This document shows positions 49,022 to 57,703 of a stretch of 64,000 bases of DNA, in pieces. The DNA lies in NCBI GenBank assembly GCA_003249035.1, contig QBMK01000003.1:81817-145816 (forward strand), in the 5' to 3' direction. How positions within the stretch are numbered: position 1 is the first letter of the stretch; each line of letters starts with the position of its first letter. Made by a program: the position numbers and the translations under genes. Source of the DNA: Pseudanabaena sp. Lineage in GTDB: Bacteria; Cyanobacteriota; Cyanobacteriia; Pseudanabaenales; Pseudanabaenaceae. The notes beneath the pieces were generated by a model. It was not told the origin of the DNA, made no database searches, and saw only the letters and a list, made by a program, of their open reading frames with translations.

Positions 49022-49867
49022 TTATAGTACATCAGCAAAGGCTGGTCGCAAACGCTTATAAACTGTAAATCCGCAATAAAGCATAATTACTGACATCGCT
49101 GATGCCACCCCCCACTCACTCCAATGTTTGATTTCTCCAACCAGAATTATATCTCGATAAACTTCAGCGATCGCAGCGATCGGATTTAACCAAAATACCC
49201 AACTGCGAAAAGTTTCAGGGATTGACGAAGCGGGATAGATGATTGGGGTCATATAAAACCAAATATTTAAAACTAATCCCAATGTTTGAGGAATGTCTCG
49301 TAAAAAAACTGTTAGCCCTGCTGTTAGGTAACCTAAACCAGCCGTTAATAATAACTGAGTTAACCAAACTAAGGGTAATAGTGCCAAGGTAGCATGTAAA
49401 GTATGAGTCATTAAAGCTACAAAAAATATCAAAGCAATTAGCCCAAATGCACTCTCAATAAATGCAGATAAAACTGGCACTAGAGGTAACAGGGCTAGTG
49501 GAAATACTACTTTTTTAACTAGATTGGGCTGAGAAACAACTGAACCAGAAGCTTGTGTCAATCCACCTACAAAAGAAATCCAAGGTAACAAGCCCGCAAA
49601 TATCCATAATCCGAAAGTGAAGCTGTTGTCTGGTAAGCCTTGAAGACTAAGTTTTACTTTAAGAACGACTGAAAATACATAGATGTAGATCAGTAACTGG
49701 GATAACTGATTGACCAATGGCCATAGGTTTCCCAAAATTGAACCCTTGTAACGTGCTTCTAAATCTCGTCTAACTAAAGTTCTGAGTAAATCAAACTTAG
49801 CCCACTGCCGATCGCTAACAGGAAGAAATCTTTTTAGCTTTTTAGTCTTGCGTATAACCCCGTTCAT
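49022..49867 (-). CDS. wzm: ABC-2 type polysaccharide export permease (Wzm)
   Basis: Inner-membrane permease of 281 residues from ATG 49867; an upstream TTG is less likely. Six membrane helices are visible. RRDLEARYKGSILGNLWPLV near the N-terminus is the gate-helix motif of Wzm/TagG permeases, and LRDIPQTLGLVLNIWFYMTP is the conserved ABC2_membrane segment. With Wzt it exports the finished, lipid-linked polysaccharide from cytoplasm to periplasm. It is the first gene of the minus-strand cluster, so the cluster promoter should lie in 49868-50011. Confidence 0.92.
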   Translation of the reverse strand: MNGVIRKTKKLKRFLPVSDRQWAKFDLLRTLVRRDLEARYKGSILGNLWPLVNQLSQLLIYIYVFSVVLKVKLSLQGLPDNSFTFGLWIFAGLLPWISFVGGLTQASGSVVSQPNLVKKVVFPLALLPLVPVLSAFIESAFGLIALIFFVALMTHTLHATLALLPLVWLTQLLLTAGLGYLTAGLTVFLRDIPQTLGLVLNIWFYMTPIIYPASSIPETFRSWVFWLNPIAAIAEVYRDIILVGEIKHWSEWGVASAMSVIMLYCGFTVYKRLRPAFADVL

Positions 49868-50011
49868 CGATCGCAACAATTACTGACTCCAATCACTTTC
49901 AATCAAGTATAGCAACTCGAAAGCCTCAAAATTTATTTGCAACCCCTAACAATACTTCGGACATTTTTAAAAACTTGTATTGGTTGCCCTGTATAGAGTG
50001 TTATTCCGCTT

Positions 50012-50059
50012 CTTAATTAATTGGCTGTTAGCGTTTAGGCTAACAGCCAATTAATTAAG
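50012..50059. repeat. 48-nt palindrome between wzm and the downstream convergent region
   Basis: CTTAATTAATTGGCTGTTAG plus C, loop GTTTAG, and full complement. It lies between wzm and the retropepsin-like gene, both on the minus strand, so it may end the latter's transcript. Confidence 0.8.
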
Positions 50060-50126
50060 GCAATTCTCAGAAATGCCGCCCTGCAATGCTTATACCCTCG
50101 TTAAAAAAATTGTCCGAAGTATTGCC

Positions 50127-50576
50127 CTAAAGAGTCGTCAGATAAGTATCAACAGTCTCCGATGGCAACACCCTCAAGGTTTGGTTTTGCAGATATGGCT
50201 CCAATCCCAACATCTCCAAAGGGATCACCCACAACAAAGCATCACAACCTCTTGGCAACTCCAGACACTCAAACGTCCCCTCTCCGCCATGCACAGAAAT
50301 TTTCGCGTCTTGAAAAATCCTTGCCTTGCCCAAACACATCGCTGTGGCAACATCAACTTCTTTCAGTAGCTCCAACCCCAACTCCTCGATAATTTCTGCT
50401 GGCAAGCACAAAGTCGTTGCACCAGTATCAACCAGCACTTGCTCAAGAGTCAGCGATCGCACTTTTTCCTCGCTAACTAGCCCTCTTTTTGCCAAAAACT
50501 GATCGCCACGATTGGTAACAGTCAGTTTTGTATAAACTTTGCCCATTGTTTTCGTTAGATTGAGTATAGAAGTCAT
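50127..50576 (-). CDS. retropepsin-like aspartic protease domain protein
   Basis: 149 residues of the clan AA aspartic protease fold. The catalytic motif is VLVDTGATTLCLPAEII near residue 50, the D-T-G-A pattern of retropepsin-like proteins. The second half has CLELPRGCDALLWVIPLEML, where the family carries GxxxLxxxxLD; here the final Asp is replaced by Glu. Two starts are possible (ATG 50576 or ATG 50546, MGKVYTKLTV). It is 15 bp after the Uma2-type gene on the same strand. The native substrate is unknown; such genes are common in cyanobacteria. Confidence 0.8.
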   Translation of the reverse strand: MTSILNLTKTMGKVYTKLTVTNRGDQFLAKRGLVSEEKVRSLTLEQVLVDTGATTLCLPAEIIEELGLELLKEVDVATAMCLGKARIFQDAKISVHGGEGTFECLELPRGCDALLWVIPLEMLGLEPYLQNQTLRVLPSETVDTYLTTL

Positions 50577-50591
50577 AACGATACTCCTCGT

Positions 50592-51353
50592 TTAAATAGG
50601 TAAATTATCTGGATCGATACCCTGCGATCGCAAATATGCTGCCAACTTATCCGCACGTTGGCTCTCAGAATCAGCTTTCTCCGCTAAAGTTGGTATCCAA
50701 CCTGCACGATCATACCAACGCAACCATAAGCTCGAAAAATTACGATAAATCCCCTGCCATAAACCTAAGCCTAGTCCTAAACTTTCGATCCATAGGCGAT
50801 TTTCTGGTAAAGCGATCGCCTCATAGCGGCTTCCTGAAATTTTAAAAACTCGAAGATTATTCTCGTAGCGATCATAAACAACATAATAGGGAATTCGCAA
50901 AATCCGTTCGTAAACCTCCCACTTCGTCGGTGGTTGATTGATCTCTCGTAATCTTCGCCCTAAATCTTCTGACTCTGTCCCAGGTGATAACAACTCAACC
51001 GCCAAAAAAGGAGCAATTCCTTCTTGCCAAACTAAATAGCTAAGTCTCATTTCTGGTTGTGGAGCAACTTTCGGCAGGTCTACAACCATATACCAATCAG
51101 GACGCTTATACCAATTAGTATGTCTAGGATCGTAATAGAGATTGAGATCGCTTGCCAGTAAAATTTCTTCTGGCGAATAATCAATTGGCTGGCAGGTCTC
51201 TGTTAGCAAAGCCGCCTGTATAAGATGAAACTCGTCAGGCAAACCAGACTCTCCTACTAGTTCACTAGGTAAATCGTACATGGTCGGCATCGTCTCTAGG
51301 GGCGATCGCGGATCAATTGGTTGATACATGACAGGACTAGCCTCAAGTAACAT
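50592..51353 (-). CDS. Uma2-family (DUF820) restriction-endonuclease-like protein
   Basis: 253 residues. The PD-(D/E)xK-like core is recognisable: LLASDLNLYYDPRHTNWYKR, then RPDWYMVVDLP, FLAVELLSPGTESEDL with the acidic residue, and KWEVYERILRIPYYVVYDRY. The C-terminus is a coiled, Asp/Arg-rich tail (LAEKADSESQRADKLAAYLR), frequent in Uma2 proteins of cyanobacteria. Nuclease activity of this family is predicted from fold and has rarely been tested. It probably forms a two-gene unit with the retropepsin-like gene. Confidence 0.85.
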   Translation of the reverse strand: MLLEASPVMYQPIDPRSPLETMPTMYDLPSELVGESGLPDEFHLIQAALLTETCQPIDYSPEEILLASDLNLYYDPRHTNWYKRPDWYMVVDLPKVAPQPEMRLSYLVWQEGIAPFLAVELLSPGTESEDLGRRLREINQPPTKWEVYERILRIPYYVVYDRYENNLRVFKISGSRYEAIALPENRLWIESLGLGLGLWQGIYRNFSSLWLRWYDRAGWIPTLAEKADSESQRADKLAAYLRSQGIDPDNLPI

Positions 51354-51368
51354 TGTCTAAGTACGATT

Positions 51369-51509
51369 TTACATAATTTCTAATTGTGAGTCATCGCCGA
51401 CAAGAAACCTCAGAGCCTGTGGGCGTTTGGATGAAACTTGCCTTGATAACCTTTGACCAATCACGCTATCGACAATGCGCTCATGGGGAGTTACTTCGTT
51501 GAGCTTGTT
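51369..51509 (-). other. unrecognised coding-like fragment
   Basis: A 46-codon stretch between in-frame stops reads NKLNEVTPHERIVDSVIGQR, continuing QVSSKRPQALRFLVGDDS and ending QLEIM before TAA. No ATG or good ribosome site is present. Composition is protein-like; perhaps the end of a lost gene. No family recognised. Confidence 0.3.
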
Positions 51510-51603
51510 TTACGTATTTTCAGCTTATCGGTTTCTCCCTTTTTTGTCCTTATCCTTATTCCGAATCTCACATTGGTTATGGAAGTATTTTACAAATAAC
51601 GGC

Positions 51604-52317
51604 TCAAAGTAATTCTTGACAAATATTGTCCCATGCTGCGACAGGATTGGGTGCTGCTGTGATTGGTCGTCCAATTACCAAATAATTAGCACCCGCCGCG
51701 ATCGCAGCTTTAGGAGTCATCACTCGACTTTGGTCTCCAAAAGATGAACCTGCAGGACGAACACCTGGGGTAACAAAACAAAACTCATCACCAAGTAGCG
51801 ATCGCAACTGAGCAACTTCATGAGGTGAACAGACCGCACCCGTAAGCCCACTATCTTTGGCTAAAAGCACCAATTTTGCTACATAATCAGGAATTTCTAA
51901 CGGTACTAGTAAATCAGACTGTAGTTCGACGCTAGAAATACTTGTTAATAGCGAGACCGCTAAAAGTTGAGTCGTTGAGCCTTGGACTTCAGCTTGAGCA
52001 GCTTGCATCATCGCTTTTCCACCCGATGCATGAATTGTTAGGAAATCTGCACCATATTTTGTGGCAACTCGACAAGCCGCCGCAACAGTATTAGGAATAT
52101 CGTGAAGCTTTAAATCCAGAAAAATCTTTTTGTTGCGATCCTTAAGTTCGCGCAGAATTGTATTGCCATCGGCGATAAATAGCTCTAATCCGACTTTCCA
52201 AAAACATACTTGGGGCAAATGATCGCATAAGTTTAGGGCTTCGGTAGTAGAGGGGAAATCCAAAGCCACAATAATTTTTGCTTGGGGATTTGCTTCAGAA
52301 TTAAGGTTTATTTTCAT
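51604..52317 (-). CDS. pyrF: orotidine 5'-phosphate decarboxylase
   Basis: Last step of UMP synthesis, 237 residues from ATG 52317 (MKINLNSEANPQAK). A longer frame to 52500 would overlap the divergent gene and lacks family sequence. The catalytic Asp-Lys-x-x-Asp array is KIFLDLKLHDIPNTVAAA. The N-terminal IIVALDFPSTTEALNLCDHL and the phosphate-binding end FVTPGVRPAG with NYLVIGRPITAAPNPVAAW are complete. It is divergent from the guanylyltransferase gene, with 67 bp between starts. Confidence 0.96.
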   Translation of the reverse strand: MKINLNSEANPQAKIIVALDFPSTTEALNLCDHLPQVCFWKVGLELFIADGNTILRELKDRNKKIFLDLKLHDIPNTVAAACRVATKYGADFLTIHASGGKAMMQAAQAEVQGSTTQLLAVSLLTSISSVELQSDLLVPLEIPDYVAKLVLLAKDSGLTGAVCSPHEVAQLRSLLGDEFCFVTPGVRPAGSSFGDQSRVMTPKAAIAAGANYLVIGRPITAAPNPVAAWDNICQELL

Positions 52318-52384
52318 TGCTTTATCGCAAATTTGAACGATACTAGAGCTTAATCCTATTACGTGTTGACGTTTGTGAGGATCT

Positions 52385-54943
52385 ATGCGAGCGGTATTGA
52401 TGGCAGGCGGTTCAGGGACGAGATTGCGCCCACTAACTTGCGATATGCCAAAGCCAATGGTATCGGTGCTTAATCGTCCAATTACTGAGCATATTCTCAA
52501 TTTATTGAAGCGTCATGGCATTCGTGAAGTAATTGCTACGTTGCATTACCTACCGGATGTAATTCGCGAACATTTCGGCGACGGCTCAGATTTTGGTGTA
52601 AATATGATGTACGTGGTTGAAGAAGATCAACCACTGGGTACCGCAGGCTGCGTCAAAAATGTTGAAGGTCTTTTAGATAGTACTTTTATTGTCATTAGTG
52701 GCGATAGTATTACCGACTTTGATCTCACAGCCGCGATCAGGTTTCATCGCGCCAAAAAATCACAAGCAACTCTAATTTTGCGACGAGTCAGTGACCCCAT
52801 GGCTTTTGGGGTAGTAATTACTGACGAACAAGATCGCATTCAAAGATTTTTGGAAAAACCATCTACGAGCGAAGTTTTTTCCGATACGGTGAATACAGGT
52901 ATTTACATTCTTGAACCTGAAGTTTTAGATTTCTTACCTGCCAATGAGCCAAGTGATTTTTCCACAGATCTGTTTCCACTTTTACTGGCTAAAAATGTGC
53001 CGATGTTCGGCTATATCGCCAGCGGTTACTGGTGCGATATTGGCTCGCTTGATGCTTATCGGCAAGCTCAGTATGATGCGATCAGAGGGAGGGTTCACTT
53101 AGATCTCGACTATGTGCAATTGCGAACAGGATTGTGGATAGGTAAGCATACAGTCATTTCTCCCACCGTCCAGATTGAGCCGCCTGTGCTCATTGGTAGT
53201 AATTGCTCGATCGGAGATCGCACCAAAATTTCTGCAGGGACAGTTATCGGCGATCGCGTCACTATTGGTTCAGACTGCGATCTTCAGCGTCCGATCATAG
53301 GCAATAGCGCCATGATTAGTGAGGAGTGCCACCTTTGGGCTTGCACTATTTCTCGCAATGTTCGGATTAGCCGCCGCGCTCATGTAATGGAAGGAGCAGT
53401 AGTTGGTTCCAATTCAGTTATTGGGGAAGAGGCAAGAGTTTTTCCGAATGTACGGATTTGGCCAAGCAAGCATGTAGAAGCAGGTGCAACCTTAACCACA
53501 AACTTGATCTGGGGAGCGATGGCATCACGCAATTTGTTTGGACAATATAGCGTGTCTGGATTAGCTAATGTGGATATTACGCCCGAATTTGCGGTAAAGC
53601 TTGGAGCAGCCTATGGTGCAACTCTACGCCCCAATTCCCATGTGATGGTTTCGCGAGATCAGCGTACGATTTGTCGAATGTTAACGCGATCGCTAATTTC
53701 AGGATTAATGTCAGTGGGCATTAACGTAGAAAACCTAGAGGATACAGCGATCCCAATCGCACGATTTATTGCCCCTAGTCTAGGGGTTGTTGGTGGCATC
53801 CATGTTCGCGTTCATCCAGATCGCAATGATAGTGTGATGATCGAGTTTCTGGATGCTGATGGCATAAATATCAACAAGTCCGCAGAGAAGAAGATTGAAG
53901 GTACTTTTTTTAAAGAAGATTTCCGCAGGGCAAGAATCGAGGAAATTGGTGAAATCAGCTATCCAACTCGTGTCTTAGATTATTACAACAGCGGCTTTGC
54001 GAAAAATATTGACGTTGAGTCGATTCGGTTTAGTGATTGCAAAAAAATTGTCATCGATTATGTTTATGCTGTTTCAGGTGCTGTCTTACCAAGGATTTTA
54101 GGAAAATTTAGCACTGATGTGGTGGTTCTGAATGCCAGTCTTAATGAAATCGCCCCTACACCTGCCGATCGCGAAAAAATGTTGACCCAACTAACCGATG
54201 TGGTCAAAGCGGTAAGAGCAAATTTTGGCGTACAGGTCTACGCTAATGGAGAAAAATTTATCTTGATCGATGAATTAGGCAAACCTATTCGCGAAGAAGT
54301 TTTAACTGGACTAATGGTGGAAATGGTTCTTACAGCTCAAGGTGGCGGTACGATTGTTGTCCCTGTTTCGGCTTCGGGCATGGTGGAATTGATTGCAGAA
54401 AAGCATGGAAGTAAGGTGATTCGCACCCGCGCTAATGCCACGGCTCTGATGGCAACTTGCCATAGTCATGAGGGGGTTGTTCTTGGCGGTTCGGCAGAAA
54501 TGGGCTTTATTTTCCCGCAGCTTCACCCTGGGTTTGATGCAATGTTTAGCATTGCCAAGATCATGGAATGGATCACGTTACAAAAGCGATCGCTGGCGCA
54601 AGTACGTGCCCACTTACCCCGTTGCCATTTTCGTAGACAGATCATACGCTGTCCTTGGAGCGTAAAAGGTACGCTCATGCGCCATTTAGTCGAATCTTAC
54701 GGAAACGAAAAAATAGAGCTTATTGATGGTGTGAAGGTTTTTTATGGCGATCGCGATTGGATTCTAGTGCTGCCTGATGCTGGCGATCCAATTGTGCATG
54801 TTTTTGCGAATGGACTTGATACTCCATTGAGTAATGGGCAAGCATGGGCGGAACGTCATATTGAAGATTTTTGCAATCATATTGAGGGTTTCTGTAAAAT
54901 CCAAGTTGCTCTGTCCAAAGATTCTGTACTTCTAGATAATTAG
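52385..54943 (+). CDS. mannose-1-phosphate guanylyltransferase fused to a phosphomannomutase-like domain
   Basis: 852 residues. An N-terminal nucleotidyltransferase domain (about 1-230) has MAGGSGTRLRPLTCDMPKPM and VISGDSITDFDLT. A left-handed beta-helix follows at about 245-370 (hexapeptide repeats such as VLIGSNCSIGDRTKISAGTV). A phosphohexomutase-like region at about 385-840 has NSHVMVSRDQRTICRMLTRS, but the phosphoserine loop TASHNP of real mutases is replaced by RVHPDR. So the mutase half is probably regulatory or inactive. The enzyme would make GDP-mannose, the substrate of gmd at 30.3 kb. This architecture is known in cyanobacteria. Confidence 0.85.
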   Translation: MRAVLMAGGSGTRLRPLTCDMPKPMVSVLNRPITEHILNLLKRHGIREVIATLHYLPDVIREHFGDGSDFGVNMMYVVEEDQPLGTAGCVKNVEGLLDSTFIVISGDSITDFDLTAAIRFHRAKKSQATLILRRVSDPMAFGVVITDEQDRIQRFLEKPSTSEVFSDTVNTGIYILEPEVLDFLPANEPSDFSTDLFPLLLAKNVPMFGYIASGYWCDIGSLDAYRQAQYDAIRGRVHLDLDYVQLRTGLWIGKHTVISPTVQIEPPVLIGSNCSIGDRTKISAGTVIGDRVTIGSDCDLQRPIIGNSAMISEECHLWACTISRNVRISRRAHVMEGAVVGSNSVIGEEARVFPNVRIWPSKHVEAGATLTTNLIWGAMASRNLFGQYSVSGLANVDITPEFAVKLGAAYGATLRPNSHVMVSRDQRTICRMLTRSLISGLMSVGINVENLEDTAIPIARFIAPSLGVVGGIHVRVHPDRNDSVMIEFLDADGININKSAEKKIEGTFFKEDFRRARIEEIGEISYPTRVLDYYNSGFAKNIDVESIRFSDCKKIVIDYVYAVSGAVLPRILGKFSTDVVVLNASLNEIAPTPADREKMLTQLTDVVKAVRANFGVQVYANGEKFILIDELGKPIREEVLTGLMVEMVLTAQGGGTIVVPVSASGMVELIAEKHGSKVIRTRANATALMATCHSHEGVVLGGSAEMGFIFPQLHPGFDAMFSIAKIMEWITLQKRSLAQVRAHLPRCHFRRQIIRCPWSVKGTLMRHLVESYGNEKIELIDGVKVFYGDRDWILVLPDAGDPIVHVFANGLDTPLSNGQAWAERHIEDFCNHIEGFCKIQVALSKDSVLLDN

Positions 54944-54991
54944 GGTGATTTCGCTTTTTGGATAAGTTGCGACTTCTAAAAAGTTTTTTGT

Positions 54992-55212
54992 TAGGGCAAC
55001 CGCACACGTTTCTTAACAATTTACTAACAGCCCCAAAATGCTCACCAAGCAAGGGTTTTAGCCCAAGGAGATTATAGGGCAAAATGGCTTATTTGATTTT
55101 CATTATTAAGTAAATATCAAGAAAACTGTAATTGTCAATCGCTGAAACCCAGAAGCCTCTATATATGTAAGCGACTAAATTGATATATTAAGAAACGTGT
55201 GCGGTTGCCCTA
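54992..55212. mobile_element. 221-bp miniature inverted-repeat element with 9-bp target duplication
   Basis: Terminal inverted repeats of about 24 bp are perfect, starting TAGGGCAACCGCACACG at 54992 and ending with its complement at 55212. The flanks carry the direct repeat GTTTTTTGT at 54983-54991 and 55213-55221. The interior is non-coding. It lies between the guanylyltransferase gene and tRNA-Gln; the rest of that 364-bp gap shows only the tRNA promoter region. Confidence 0.92.
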
Positions 55213-55307
55213 GTTTTTTGTCGGATGGGTTGACAAAACCCTGTCTTACTTTGCTATAGTAATTACCGCGCAATCAAAGAGATTTGCAAAACGCATCGCA
55301 TAAATAT

Positions 55308-55379
55308 TGGGGTGTCGCCAAGTGGTAAGGCATCTGGTTTTGGTCCAGACATTCCGAGGTTCGAATCCTTGCACCCCAG
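55308..55379 (+). tRNA. trnQ: tRNA-Gln (anticodon TTG)
   Basis: 72-nt cloverleaf. The acceptor TGGGGTG pairs with CACCCCA, the D arm is CGCCAAGTGGTAAGGC, the anticodon stem TCTGG/CCAGA encloses loop TTTTGGT with anticodon TTG, and the T arm is GAGGTTCGAATCCTT. Discriminator G; CCA is not encoded. A terminator follows. Confidence 0.96.
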
Positions 55380-55387
55380 TTTTAAAT

Positions 55388-55416
55388 AAAAAAGCTCCTC
55401 CAAGAGGAGCTTTTTT
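55388..55416 (+). terminator. terminator after tRNA-Gln
   Basis: AAAAAAGCTCCTC, loop CAA, complement GAGGAGC followed by six T. It is nine bases after the tRNA 3' end. Confidence 0.9.
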
Positions 55417-55427
55417 ATCGCATTTGT

Positions 55428-55460
55428 ATTGGTGCGGCAGGCGAAGCCTGCCGCACCAAT
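55428..55460. repeat. palindrome of the AAAACCC family with degraded left arm
   Basis: ATTGGTGCGGCAGGC-GAA-complement. The right flank TTTGGATTTTATTAG matches that of the palindrome at 7973 with one change, but the corresponding left flank is lost. Confidence 0.75.
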
Positions 55461-55475
55461 TTTGGATTTTATTAG

Positions 55476-56246
55476 CTAAAAATTATCTTTTTGTCCACGA
55501 ATTCTAGCAAATACGCGATCGGGAATCTCAATGCCAGCTGACTTCTGAATTGCAGGAAAATCCCAGCGCATAAAAGGATTAGTCCGTTTTTCTAGCCCAA
55601 TCGTAGTTGGCACAGTTGCTTCACCTCTCTGACGCATTGCGGTTGCAGTAGTCATCCGTTCTTGTAAATCAGGATTATCACTATCTACAGTCAGAGCAAA
55701 TTTGAGATTGCCAAGCGTATACTCGTGGGCGCACCAGACGCGTGTATCGTCTGGCAGTTGGCGCAGTTGATCTAGTGAAGCAAGCATTTGCGCGGGAGTC
55801 CCTTCAAACAACCTGCCACAGCCCCCTGCAAACAAAGTGTCACCACAGAATAATTCACCACCTTGGTCACCACTTGGCTCAAAGTAATAGGCTATGTGGG
55901 CGTAGGTATGGCCAGGCACAAAAAACACCTCAGCTTCCCGATCGCCAAAAGTAACTCGATCGCCACCTTTCAGGAAAACTTGCTGATGGGGAATTCGATC
56001 GCGGTCTTTTTCACCGCCATAAACAATTGCCTCAGGGAATTTTTTAATGAGGGTCTTATTCCCGCCAACATGATCGCTATGGTGATGGGTATTAAAAATT
56101 GCGACTAAATTTGCACCTAGTTCTTCTAATTTAAAAAGAACAGGCTCTGGTACAGCTGGATCGACCACTGCGGCAGTGTTGCTAACAGGATCATGCAAGA
56201 CAAAAATGTAATTGTCACTTAAAACGGCTAGACGATATATGTTCAT
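55476..56246 (-). CDS. gloB: hydroxyacylglutathione hydrolase (glyoxalase II)
   Basis: Hydrolyses S-lactoylglutathione in methylglyoxal detoxification, 256 residues. The binuclear metal site is THHHSDHVGGNK near residue 54-65, with further ligands in FVPGHTYAHIAYYF (His), LFCGDTLFAGGCGRLFEG (Asp) and WCAHEYTLGNLKFAL (His). The C-terminal glutathione-binding helices (RTNPFMRWDFPAIQ) are present. Starts at ATG 56246. A single cytosolic gene. Confidence 0.95.
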   Translation of the reverse strand: MNIYRLAVLSDNYIFVLHDPVSNTAAVVDPAVPEPVLFKLEELGANLVAIFNTHHHSDHVGGNKTLIKKFPEAIVYGGEKDRDRIPHQQVFLKGGDRVTFGDREAEVFFVPGHTYAHIAYYFEPSGDQGGELFCGDTLFAGGCGRLFEGTPAQMLASLDQLRQLPDDTRVWCAHEYTLGNLKFALTVDSDNPDLQERMTTATAMRQRGEATVPTTIGLEKRTNPFMRWDFPAIQKSAGIEIPDRVFARIRGQKDNF

Positions 56247-56324
56247 AAATTAGGTTCCTGAGATAGTTTTATGAGGCGCGGCGAAGCTGTGCCACTTAGA
56301 ACTTGTTCTTTCAATTATTTGGAA

Positions 56325-56780
56325 TTATTTGGGCTGGAGTAAGGCGATCGCAGCTTCTAATCGAGAAGGATAGTTTTTGGCAAATTCCTCAAACCATAAC
56401 CCTTCACCATCAAGCGGATCGAGCTTTTTCAACCATTCAGTTGCAGTTTTTGAGATCGCCTCTCGATCTTTGTTTTGTTGCCGATTAGCAATCTGCTCTA
56501 AATCGCGATCGATCGCTGGTGAAGTCTGTATAGGTGTAACTTCGGGCATTACCTGCGGAGATCTGTATTCAACCGCAGAGTTTTGGGAATTAATTTGTGA
56601 ATTATTACGCAAATCATTTAATAGACTATCCAGCGAATTGGTGGCTGGTGCGTTCAAGGGATTATTGTTTTGATTGGGTAGTGGAGGAGTCGATGTCTGC
56701 TCATCCTTATAAGGCTTAATAGTTTCAGGGGCTTTATATTTGCCCTGAAGCTCCGAAAGAATGGATTCAAGAGATTCCAT
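56325..56780 (-). CDS. Slr1339-like cyanobacterial protein
   Basis: 151 residues. An N-terminal helix, LESILSELQGKYK, and a disordered Asn/Pro/Thr/Gln-rich middle (about 25-95) lead to a C-terminal helical part, TATEWLKKLDPLDGEGLWFE, ending EFAKNYPSRLEAAIALLQ. This layout matches cyanobacterial proteins annotated as a salt-stress (Slr1339-type) family; the function is not established. It is 76 bp from the von Willebrand A gene on the same strand. Confidence 0.65.
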   Translation of the reverse strand: MESLESILSELQGKYKAPETIKPYKDEQTSTPPLPNQNNNPLNAPATNSLDSLLNDLRNNSQINSQNSAVEYRSPQVMPEVTPIQTSPAIDRDLEQIANRQQNKDREAISKTATEWLKKLDPLDGEGLWFEEFAKNYPSRLEAAIALLQPK

Positions 56781-56856
56781 TTGATTTGTATATGTAAATT
56801 TCTATGTAGTTGTTCCAATTGGTAATGTGAGCGGCGCTTTGTGCTGCTCATATACA

Positions 56857-57459
56857 TTAATCATTAATCGCACTCAACAACACTTCTGCAAGTGTCATAT
56901 CTTCCATATCACTAAGTGTAATCGTATCTACAATGTCAAAATTTGCACCGATACTCTGCAACTTGTCATCTAATGCTTTGAGAAAATCAGTTGATCCAGT
57001 ATCAGAGCCAACTTGAATAAATGAGAGTGCTAGTTCTGCATCAGAATTCATTCTCTTTGTGGCTTCAATGATTACTTCAAACACAGAACGGCGATCGTCT
57101 GGTTCACCGTCAGTAATTATTAGGATTGTCTCACCAGCCTTCGCTTGACCAGCCTTTTTCCGTTGAAAGTATTGATTAATAGCATCTTGAAGCACTGAGG
57201 TTAGATTAGTGCCACCCATCGGCTCATTTTCTTGGAAGATTTGTTCAACCTTTGCTGCAGAGACGTTATCGTAGCGCTTAAATTTTCCCGAGAATAAGTA
57301 CACCGTAATTCCGTCTGAATCTAATTGATCGCATTTACGCGCAAGAGCAAGCGTCGATTCCTTAACGATTTCCCACCGACTTTTGCTAGTGCCTCTATCA
57401 GTGTTTGACATACTTCCACTTTTATCGATGATTAGGGTATAGTCGCGCTTGTCTAGCAT
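56857..57459 (-). CDS. von Willebrand factor A domain protein
   Basis: A single VWA domain, 200 residues from ATG 57459 (MLDKRDYTLIIDKSGSMSNT), which has AAGGAG six bases upstream. A TTG two codons earlier is less likely. The metal-ion-dependent adhesion site is complete: DKSGSMS (DxSxS), the Thr in MGGTNLTSVLQDAI, and ITDGEPDDR for the last Asp. No signal peptide, so it acts in the cytosol. Such small VWA proteins often work with AAA ATPases, kinases or tellurite-resistance-like modules; none is adjacent here. Confidence 0.85.
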   Translation of the reverse strand: MLDKRDYTLIIDKSGSMSNTDRGTSKSRWEIVKESTLALARKCDQLDSDGITVYLFSGKFKRYDNVSAAKVEQIFQENEPMGGTNLTSVLQDAINQYFQRKKAGQAKAGETILIITDGEPDDRRSVFEVIIEATKRMNSDAELALSFIQVGSDTGSTDFLKALDDKLQSIGANFDIVDTITLSDMEDMTLAEVLLSAIND

Positions 57460-57703
57460 ATACAACTCCTTAGCAAGAATGTGAACTAAAGCGCTTTGCG
57501 CTTTGACTTAAATTATATAGCTTTTCTTAAAACCAAAAAATCATAAAGTAGGGGAGGCAATGCCCGCCCTACTATTAAAACCAAAAACCGTGAAGCTGCG
57601 ATTTGCTCGGCTTCATAGTTTTTGATTTTTAGACCGCCAGAATTTGGGTTTGATATGATAGAGATCACTGATTTTGATTCCTTTCGCAATATCTTCTAAG
57701 CTC

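Noticed and set aside
55307..55507. 66-codon frame over the tRNA-Gln region
   Set aside because: It reads across the tRNA, its terminator and a palindrome, so it is not a gene.
57540..57640. Imperfect hairpins (GTAGGG..CCCTAC and GTGAAGC..GGCTTCAT) upstream of uvrB
   Set aside because: Stems are short or mismatched; they may be decayed members of the palindrome family but this cannot be shown from one copy.
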